Made by a program: the position numbers and the translations under genes. A DNA stretch of 20,248 nt from an uncultured bacterium (GTDB taxonomy: Bacteria; Bacillota; Clostridia; Lachnospirales; Lachnospiraceae), in contig CAJMMH010000010.1 in assembly GCA_905214365.1 (NCBI GenBank), positions 1-20,248 on the forward strand, read 5' to 3'. The notes under the pieces are model-generated. The model saw only the letters and a program-made list of their open reading frames with translations. It had not been told where the DNA came from and made no database searches. This document shows, piece by piece, positions 14,682-20,248 of the stretch (the first letter of the stretch is position 1; each line of letters opens with the position of its first letter).

Positions 14682-16190
14682 ATGGCGAAGTCAATTATGA
14701 TACAGGGAACAATGTCCAATGCGGGAAAGAGCCTGCTTGCGGCGGCGCTCTGCCGCATTTTCCAGCAGGACGGATGGAGGTGCGCACCGTTTAAGTCGCA
14801 GAATATGGCGCTGAATTCATATATCACGGCGGATGGACTGGAAATGGGACGCGCGCAGGTGATGCAGGCGGAGGCTGCCAAAACGGAGCCGTCGGTCTGG
14901 ATGAATCCGATCCTTCTGAAGCCGACCAGCGAGATGGGATCACAGGTTATTGTAAACGGGAAGGTCCGGGGGGATATGAAGGCGATGGACTATTACCGGA
15001 ATAAAAAGCAGCTGATTCCTGATATTATGAAGGCGTACCGGGAACTGGAATCCCAGTATGATATTATTGTTCTGGAAGGGGCCGGGAGTCCGGTTGAGCT
15101 GAATCTGAAGCAGGACGATATTGTAAACATGGGGATGGCAAAGCTTGTTAATGCGCCGGTGCTGCTGGCCGGCGATATCGACCGGGGCGGTATTTTCGCG
15201 CAGCTTCTTGGAACTCTGATGCTGTTAGAGCCGGATGAGCGGCAGCGGGTTAAGGGCCTGATTGTCAACAAATTCCGAGGCGACCGCGCGATTTTTGCGG
15301 ATGGTGTGCGGATTCTGGAAGAGCGGGGGCAGAAACCGGTGCTTGGCGTTGTTCCGTGGCTTTCCTGTGATCTGGAGGATGAAGACAGCGTATCCGGGAA
15401 GCTGGAGCAGGAGACGGCGGCAGGGCTGATTGACATTGCCGTAATCCGTCTTCCACGGATTTCCAACTTTACGGACTTCGATGTATTCCGGCAGTTTGAA
15501 GGCGTCAGCGTGCGATATGTCAGACGTCCGCAGCAGTTAAGAGAACCGGATCTTCTGTTTCTTCCGGGAACCAAAAATACGATGGGCGATCTGAAATGGA
15601 TGCGGGAAAGCGGCATGGAGGCAGCTGTCAAGCGCTACGCGTCCTGCGGAGGAACTGTATTTGGAATCTGCGGCGGATATCAGATGCTTGGCACGCGGCT
15701 GGAGGATCCGGAATGCGCAGAGCGCGCGCTGGGCGATCCGGAGCAGATGGATGGAATGGGACTTCTGGATATTTGCACTGTATTTGCCGGGCAAAAGCGG
15801 CGGACAAGAGTAAGCGGCCGATTTGGCAGCGCAGCTGGAAGCCTTTCCTGTCTAAGCGGCATGCCCGCGGAAGGGTATGAGATTCACATGGGACGCACGG
15901 AAGCAGGGGAGAAACCGCTTCTGCTTCTGCAGAATGGTGGGCAGGAGAGCGTGGATGGAGCTACAAACGGCGCCAATGTATACGGCTGCTATCTGCACGG
16001 CGTCTTTGACTGTGGAGAGACGGCGGAGTGTCTGATAAAGGCATTGTATGAACGGAAGGGACTGACGTATGGAGCCGGCGGCCTGACAGACCGGAAGGCG
16101 TATAAGGAAAAACAGTATGACCTTCTGGCGGATGGCGTGCGCAAAAGTCTGGATATGGACATGGTATACCGGATTCTGGAGCATGCTTGA
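14682..16190 (+). CDS. cobQ: Cobyric acid synthase, glutamine-hydrolysing
   Basis: CobQ/CbiP (EC 6.3.5.10) amidates four side chains of adenosylcobyrinic acid a,c-diamide with glutamine and ATP. The 502-residue length is normal. The N-terminal dethiobiotin synthetase-like domain begins with the P-loop GTMSNAGKS (9-17), then PFKSQNMALNS (36-46), EGAGSP (132-137) and GDIDRGGIFAQLLGT (164-178). The C-terminal glutamine amidotransferase domain has LPGTKNT (294-300), the nucleophile C330 in FGICGGYQMLG and H439 in YLHGVFD. AGGAGAAG precedes the ATG. It is the last gene of the cobalamin run and is followed by a terminator. Confidence 0.96.
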   Translation: MAKSIMIQGTMSNAGKSLLAAALCRIFQQDGWRCAPFKSQNMALNSYITADGLEMGRAQVMQAEAAKTEPSVWMNPILLKPTSEMGSQVIVNGKVRGDMKAMDYYRNKKQLIPDIMKAYRELESQYDIIVLEGAGSPVELNLKQDDIVNMGMAKLVNAPVLLAGDIDRGGIFAQLLGTLMLLEPDERQRVKGLIVNKFRGDRAIFADGVRILEERGQKPVLGVVPWLSCDLEDEDSVSGKLEQETAAGLIDIAVIRLPRISNFTDFDVFRQFEGVSVRYVRRPQQLREPDLLFLPGTKNTMGDLKWMRESGMEAAVKRYASCGGTVFGICGGYQMLGTRLEDPECAERALGDPEQMDGMGLLDICTVFAGQKRRTRVSGRFGSAAGSLSCLSGMPAEGYEIHMGRTEAGEKPLLLLQNGGQESVDGATNGANVYGCYLHGVFDCGETAECLIKALYERKGLTYGAGGLTDRKAYKEKQYDLLADGVRKSLDMDMVYRILEHA

Positions 16191-16308
16191 AGCACGCGCA
16201 AACGGGGCAAATGGGATGCGGATCGATATCCTGAAAGGAAGCCGAACGGAAAGCAGAACAAAGGATCAGCCATCTGCGCAGGCTGTGGGAGGCAGAATCC
16301 ATAAAAGG

Positions 16309-16352
16309 AAGGCCTGACAGGGAGAAAATATAGATAACCTGTCAGGCCTTTT
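16309..16352 (+). terminator. Intrinsic terminator after cobQ
   Basis: A perfect 13-base stem (16309-16321 with 16338-16350) with a 16-base loop is followed by a short T-run (16349-16352). It lies 118 bases beyond the cobQ stop. The stretch between them shows no gene. An A-run at 16302-16306 on the left side may let it act on the other strand too. Confidence 0.85.
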
Positions 16353-16516
16353 ACACATGGATGATTCTGCACAGCGCATAAATGGACACAGACAGAGGAA
16401 AAAGAGTGGGGTGCATGAGCAAAATAAACAAATGAAATAGATAAATGGTTGTTTTTGCACAATATTTGATAGAATGAACGTAGAAAATGTTAAAAATTTG
16501 TGAGAAACTTAATGCA

Positions 16517-16550
16517 TACGAAAGTTGTGCATGATGTACGAAAGAAGTGC
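16517..16550 (+). repeat. Tandem 14-base direct repeat, candidate activator site of cluster 2
   Basis: TACGAAAGTTGTGC (16517-16530) and TACGAAAGAAGTGC (16537-16550) match at 12 of 14 positions with a 20-base period, about two helical turns. The second copy ends 15 bases before a good -10 and covers the -35 position. That is the standard layout for an AraC/YesN-type activator bound to tandem sites. I did not see this motif beside cluster 1, so a different regulator is implied. Confidence 0.6.
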
Positions 16551-16565
16551 GCAGCTCTCTCTTTC

Positions 16566-16571
16566 TATGAT
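16566..16571 (+). promoter_or_regulatory. -10 element of the probable cluster 2 promoter
   Basis: TATGAT, one base from consensus, lies 15 bases after the tandem repeat. No good -35 hexamer occurs at 16-18 bases upstream, as expected for an activator-dependent promoter. Transcription would start near 16578, giving a leader of about 113 bases. Confidence 0.45.
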
Positions 16572-16690
16572 TCAAAATATCCATAAAAAGCGATTTCGGA
16601 TTGATGGAAATGGCCCAAAATCCGGTAAGCTTTGAAACATAGAAAGAAAATATGCCGGTAAGACGGTAAATTTACTGGGAGGGATTCCGT

Positions 16691-17647
16691 ATGGGTAATC
16701 ATAAGAAACAGAGCGCTGTTTTAGTGAACACGGGCGGAAAACGCAAAGGTCTGCTTTATTATATCGGAAAGGACTGGCAGCTGTATTCTATGCTGATCAT
16801 TCCGCTTGGATTCTGTATCCTGTTCAAATACGTGCCGATGCTTGGTCTGTACAACGCGTTTACCAATTACAAGGTCAAGGATGGTTTCTTCGGAAAGGAA
16901 TTTGTCGGTCTTGAAGTGTTCCAGAAGGTATTCAAGCATCGTTCCTTTATGGTATCGTTAAGAAATACCCTTCTGTTAAATGTGCTTGACCTGATTGTCA
17001 GCTTCCCTATGCCGATTATTCTGGCACTGATGCTGAATGAAATCAAGAATGTAGTATTTAAAAAGGTATCTCAGACACTTCTGTATCTGCCGCATTTCCT
17101 TTCCTGGATTATTATCGGAGGACTTGCTTACCAGCTGTTTTCCGTCAATAACGGTATTGTCAACAACCTGATTGAGCGGGCAGGCGGCAGCGCCGTCAAT
17201 TTCCTGCAGGAAGATACGCCGTGGCTGATTACCTACATCATCGTTGGCGCATGGCAGAGTATGGGATGGGGAACCATTGTTTATCTGGCAGCCATTACTT
17301 CCGTTAATTCAGAGCTGTATGAGGCAGCCCGCGTGGACGGCGCGGGACGCTGGAAGCAGATGCTTCATGTAACGATTCCCTGTATCCGCAGCACCATCGT
17401 CATTCTTCTGATCATGCAGCTTGGTAAGATCATGGGCGGTTCCTTCGAGCGTATCGCGGCTTTGATGAATGCAAAAGCGCATGAGTACACGACAACGATC
17501 CCGATCCTTGTATGGCAGTGGGGTATCAAGGATATGAAGTTCGCGCAGTCCACGGCGCTCGGTCTGTTCCAGTCCCTGATTGGTCTGATTCTGGTTCTGG
17601 CTTCTGACTTTGTAGCAAAGCGGCTCGGCGAGAGCGGTCTGGTATAA
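16691..17647 (+). CDS. Carbohydrate ABC transporter permease, LplB-like
   Basis: A 318-residue first permease of cluster 2, the usual length for the family. It has a basic cytoplasmic N-terminus (1-30) and about six membrane segments beginning near 33. The motif KYVPMLGLYNAFTNYK (46-61) is typical of LplB/YteP proteins. The EAA loop lies at about 211-230 (EAARVDGAG, then HVTIP). GGGAGG precedes the ATG with 8-base spacing. The second permease gene follows after 12 bases. No ATPase gene is nearby. The substrate is unknown, although characterised relatives import plant cell-wall oligosaccharides. Confidence 0.92.
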   Translation: MGNHKKQSAVLVNTGGKRKGLLYYIGKDWQLYSMLIIPLGFCILFKYVPMLGLYNAFTNYKVKDGFFGKEFVGLEVFQKVFKHRSFMVSLRNTLLLNVLDLIVSFPMPIILALMLNEIKNVVFKKVSQTLLYLPHFLSWIIIGGLAYQLFSVNNGIVNNLIERAGGSAVNFLQEDTPWLITYIIVGAWQSMGWGTIVYLAAITSVNSELYEAARVDGAGRWKQMLHVTIPCIRSTIVILLIMQLGKIMGGSFERIAALMNAKAHEYTTTIPILVWQWGIKDMKFAQSTALGLFQSLIGLILVLASDFVAKRLGESGLV

Positions 17648-17659
17648 GGAGGTTGTCTG

Positions 17660-18574
17660 ATGAGCAAGAATATACATACTAAAAAAGCCTGGACAGCGTC
17701 CAGAACGAAAGATCTGTTTTACGATGTGCTGATTTATCTGTTTATCGCGATTGTCTGCCTCACCTGTCTGCTTCCGTTTATTCACGTTGTATCGAAGTCC
17801 ATCAGTTCTGAGGCGTATGTTTCGACCAAGCAGGTGTTCCTGCTTCCGAAGGGTCTTACCTTTGAAGCGTACGAAAAGGTATTCAATGATGCCAGCATCA
17901 TTACCTCGATGTATGTGACGGTTATTATGACCATTCTCTTTACCGTTCTTGGTATGGTAATCACCATCCTTGCGGCGTATCCGCTGTCGAGACCGGGTCT
18001 GAAGGGAAGAAAGGTGATCAACTTCATCTTTATTTTCACGATGTATTTTGCAGGCGGTATGATTCCTGATTACCTCCTGATTAACAACCTGGGACTTCTG
18101 GAAACCATGTGGAGCCTGGTTCTTCCGCTGGCGTTCAGTGCGTACAACCTGGTTATTATGAAGAATTCTCTGGAGTCGAGTATTCCTGAGAGCCTGATTG
18201 AGTCGGCGCGTATTGATGGAGCAAGCCACTATACGATTCTTGGACGCATCGTAATTCCGCTGTCTAAGCCGATCATTGCAACAGTTACGCTGTTCTACGC
18301 GGTAGGCCGCTGGAACGCATACAGCGACGCAATGTTTTATATCAAGCAGAACACGGCGCTGCGTCCGCTGCAGCTGAAACTGTATTATCTGCTGATTGCT
18401 GCAACTGAGGCGGTTTCCGGTTCGGTCAACGATACTCAGGTAGTCCGCATGACGGACCCGGAAATTCTGAAGTCCGCATGTATCGTATTCGCAACCTTCC
18501 CGATCCTCTGCATCTACCCGTTCGTACAGAAGTATTTCGTGCAGGGAACCATGATCGGAGCTGTTAAGGGCTGA
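17660..18574 (+). CDS. Carbohydrate ABC transporter permease, LplC/YtcP-like
   Basis: A 304-residue second permease of cluster 2. The membrane segments start near residue 22. The family stretch TMYFAGGMIPDYLLI lies at about 127-141, the EAA loop at about 181-203 (ESARIDGAS, then VIPLSKP) and GRWNAYSDA at 216-224. The C-terminus is GAVKG, the same ending as the cluster 1 counterpart. AAGGAGG precedes the ATG at 17660. It should form a heterodimer with the upstream permease and bind an ATPase encoded elsewhere. Confidence 0.92.
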   Translation: MSKNIHTKKAWTASRTKDLFYDVLIYLFIAIVCLTCLLPFIHVVSKSISSEAYVSTKQVFLLPKGLTFEAYEKVFNDASIITSMYVTVIMTILFTVLGMVITILAAYPLSRPGLKGRKVINFIFIFTMYFAGGMIPDYLLINNLGLLETMWSLVLPLAFSAYNLVIMKNSLESSIPESLIESARIDGASHYTILGRIVIPLSKPIIATVTLFYAVGRWNAYSDAMFYIKQNTALRPLQLKLYYLLIAATEAVSGSVNDTQVVRMTDPEILKSACIVFATFPILCIYPFVQKYFVQGTMIGAVKG

Positions 18575-18634
18575 TGGATCCGGAGGTCTGGAAAATAGCA
18601 GACAGAGAGTACAGCAGTTCAACATCAATAATAG

Positions 18635-18676
18635 CAGGATGGAGCGGCATGTCCGCTCCGCAAGTTCTGAATCCTG
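18635..18676 (+). other. Intercistronic stem-loop before the second solute-binding protein gene
   Basis: In the 136-base gap before the binding-protein gene, a perfect 7-base stem (18641-18647 with 18653-18659, 5-base loop) is nested in an outer 6-base stem (18635-18640 with 18671-18676). No T-run follows directly after the inner stem. It is better explained as an mRNA-stabilising or attenuating hairpin that sets binding-protein level than as a full terminator. Confidence 0.5.
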
Positions 18677-18710
18677 TGTTATAAATCATTTTTTCAAGGA
18701 GGATAAACCT

Positions 18711-20248
18711 ATGAAAACATTTAAGAAGGCATTTGCAGCCGGTCTGACCGCAGCAATGGCACTTGGAAGCATCGCTGTTCCGGCAGCAGCAGAAGAGAGT
18801 AAGTACACGGATTACTCCAACGGTTTTGAAGAGACCGTAACACTTTCCATCCCGGTTTATGAGAGAGGATGGGAGGGCTGGAACCCGACTGATAACTACT
18901 GGACCAAGTGGATTCAGGAAAACTTTGGAGATAAGTACAATGTAAATATCAACTGGGTATCCATCGGCCGTTCTACTGAGGTTGCTGACTTTACACAGCT
19001 GCTGTCTGCGGGAAATGCTCCGACCATCATCTTCCATTATGACTATCCGAACATCCTTCAGTATTATTCTCAGGATGCTTATCAGGAACTGGATGTTGAT
19101 GAGATCGCTTACTATGCTCCGACCTTCTGGGATACCATGGGTGACATCATTCAGGATTATGGTGTAATTGACGGCAAGCAGATGGTTGTTATGGGCAACC
19201 GTACCGAGCTTGTTTCCAGTAACTGGGGAACCATCATCCGTAAGGACTGGATGGACGAGGTAGGCGTTGACATGCCGCAGTCTCTGGAAGAGTACAATGC
19301 AATGCTTGAAAAGTGGAAGGAAGCAGGCCTTGGCTTCGCAACCGCAACACCGTATATTAAGTCATTCAACTTTGACTATAATTTCCGCGGCTGGCCGAAC
19401 GACGCAGAGGGAAGAGCGCTGAACTCTGATCTGGCTGTTGCGTCCCTGACCTGGGAGCCGACCAAGAAGTGGCTGGAGAACATGAACTATCAGTGGAACA
19501 ACGGACTGATTTCTCCGGAGTTCTACCTGGATGAGTCCGGCACACAGGCAAAGGCTGATTTCTTAAGCGGTAAGGCAGGAACATGGTCTTGCTACATCAG
19601 CTCCGGTCTGAGTGCAGATATCGAGACTCTGATGACGAACTGCCCGGATGCTGAGCTGGCAATTCTTGACCCGAAGGCAGGAGCACCGGAAGGTGAGGAG
19701 CCGCAGGGACGTAAGTACTGGCCGTTCGGTATGATCTACGGTATCAACGCAGACGCAACCGATGAAGAGAGAATCGCTGCATGGATGTACATTGAGTGGA
19801 TGAGCGATCCGGAAGTACTGTCTACTCTGCAGAGCGGATTTGAAGGCGTAAACTATGAGCTGAATGACGAGGGTATCAAGATTCCGACCGGATACACTGG
19901 CGAAGAGAAGCTTTCCAACAACGATAACGGTGACTACTGGTGCCTGGTAAATTCTAACAAGGCATATTCTAGCCAGGAAGAGTTTGAGAAGTCTGTTATC
20001 TATTCAAATGGCCCGGTAGGACATGAAGATCTGATTCAGCAGATTCTTGACTACAACAAAAAGTATGACGAGACCTACACTCCGGATACCTGCTTCACCG
20101 TTCCGATCCAGTCTCTGTCTGAGTATTCCGCAGACCTGGCTACCCTGTGGGGAACCTCTTATGTAGACCTGATCACCTGCGCTCCGGAAGAGCTAGAGGT
20201 TTCCTCTACAGTGAAGCTGAAGGGCATCGACTTGCAGAATCCCTCGGC
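18711..20248 (+). CDS. Extracellular solute-binding protein of carbohydrate ABC transporter 2 (3' end outside window)
   Basis: 512 codons are open to the window edge with no stop, so the gene is partial at its 3' end. A Sec signal peptide is visible (MKTFKKAF, hydrophobic core, AAA at 25-27 before EES). As in cluster 1, no lipobox cysteine follows, and the first 60 residues contain no cysteine. The mature part has the LplA/YtcQ-type composition: many aromatic and acidic residues, a RKDWMDEVGVDMPQSLEEY stretch near 181-199 and a GKAGTWSCY region near 287-295. AAGGAGG lies 8 bases before the ATG. It follows the two permeases and completes a permease-permease-binding protein cluster. Confidence 0.9.
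   Translation, partial: MKTFKKAFAAGLTAAMALGSIAVPAAAEESKYTDYSNGFEETVTLSIPVYERGWEGWNPTDNYWTKWIQENFGDKYNVNINWVSIGRSTEVADFTQLLSAGNAPTIIFHYDYPNILQYYSQDAYQELDVDEIAYYAPTFWDTMGDIIQDYGVIDGKQMVVMGNRTELVSSNWGTIIRKDWMDEVGVDMPQSLEEYNAMLEKWKEAGLGFATATPYIKSFNFDYNFRGWPNDAEGRALNSDLAVASLTWEPTKKWLENMNYQWNNGLISPEFYLDESGTQAKADFLSGKAGTWSCYISSGLSADIETLMTNCPDAELAILDPKAGAPEGEEPQGRKYWPFGMIYGINADATDEERIAAWMYIEWMSDPEVLSTLQSGFEGVNYELNDEGIKIPTGYTGEEKLSNNDNGDYWCLVNSNKAYSSQEEFEKSVIYSNGPVGHEDLIQQILDYNKKYDETYTPDTCFTVPIQSLSEYSADLATLWGTSYVDLITCAPEELEVSSTVKLKGIDLQNPS

Larger units (their letters stand above)
16353..16690. promoter_or_regulatory. Non-coding regulatory region of transporter cluster 2
   Basis: No gene is apparent in these 338 bases. 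Besides the listed repeats and promoter, the leader holds a 6-base stem (16597-16602 with 16619-16624) and three copies of CGGTAA (16623, 16656, 16664). A perfect palindrome GTAAATTTAC (16666-16675) sits directly before the GGGAGG ribosome binding site of the first permease gene, where an RNA fold or bound protein could affect translation. Confidence 0.45.

Noticed and set aside
16117..16317. A 66-codon plus-strand frame after cobQ
   Set aside because: It begins inside cobQ in another frame, lacks a ribosome binding site and has no recognisable features.
17309..18628. A 439-codon open frame on the minus strand
   Set aside because: It lies fully over two certain permease genes, and its composition (many Q, R, N, H) is that of a reverse-strand shadow.

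Overview
The window looks like chromosomal DNA of a Gram-positive anaerobe of the Clostridia, most likely Lachnospiraceae. This is inferred from two LplB/YtcP-type carbohydrate ABC transporter clusters without their own ATPase, an AraC-type regulator with an N-terminal cupin, and late cobalamin genes of the anaerobic type (cbiB, cobQ/cbiP, cobT-cobU-cobS). No phage, insertion sequence with a transposase, CRISPR array, tRNA or rRNA was seen.

Layout. (1) 52-1380, minus: a family 2 processive-type membrane glycosyltransferase with its own good promoter. (2) 1381-1942: a regulatory region with promoters in both directions and AT-rich repeats. (3) 1943-6174, plus: sugar transporter cluster 1 (permease with an extra N-terminal membrane domain, second permease, secreted solute-binding protein), closed by a bidirectional terminator at 6211-6263. 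(4) 6347-7393, minus: an AraC-family regulator convergent with cluster 1 and a plausible controller of it. (5) 7789-12552, plus: cobT, cobU, cobS, a second cobU-like gene, cobC and cobD, preceded by a leader containing a 159-base near-perfect palindrome. (6) 12509-13567, minus: an M23 metallopeptidase gene sitting antisense inside the cobalamin run and overlapping the 3' end of cobD. (7) 13695-16190, plus: cbiB and cobQ, closed by a terminator at 16309-16352. (8) 16353-16690: a regulatory region. (9) 16691 to the window end, plus: sugar transporter cluster 2 (two permeases and a solute-binding protein cut by the window edge).

How the genes work together. The cobalamin block covers the end of B12 synthesis: cobyric acid formation (CobQ), aminopropanol phosphate supply and attachment (CobD, CbiB), activation to adenosylcobinamide-GDP (CobU), alpha-ribazole phosphate supply (CobT), joining (CobS) and dephosphorylation (CobC). 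Corrin-ring genes and lower-ligand synthesis genes are not in the window. The transporters probably import oligosaccharides using an ATPase encoded elsewhere. The substrates cannot be read from the sequence.

Most worth a second look: the long palindrome in the cobT leader and a third copy of its end that offers a competing fold; two CobU-like proteins that each lack a different motif; the antisense peptidase gene inside the cobalamin run; two solute-binding proteins with no lipobox; and tandem 20-22-base repeats just upstream of both transporter promoters.
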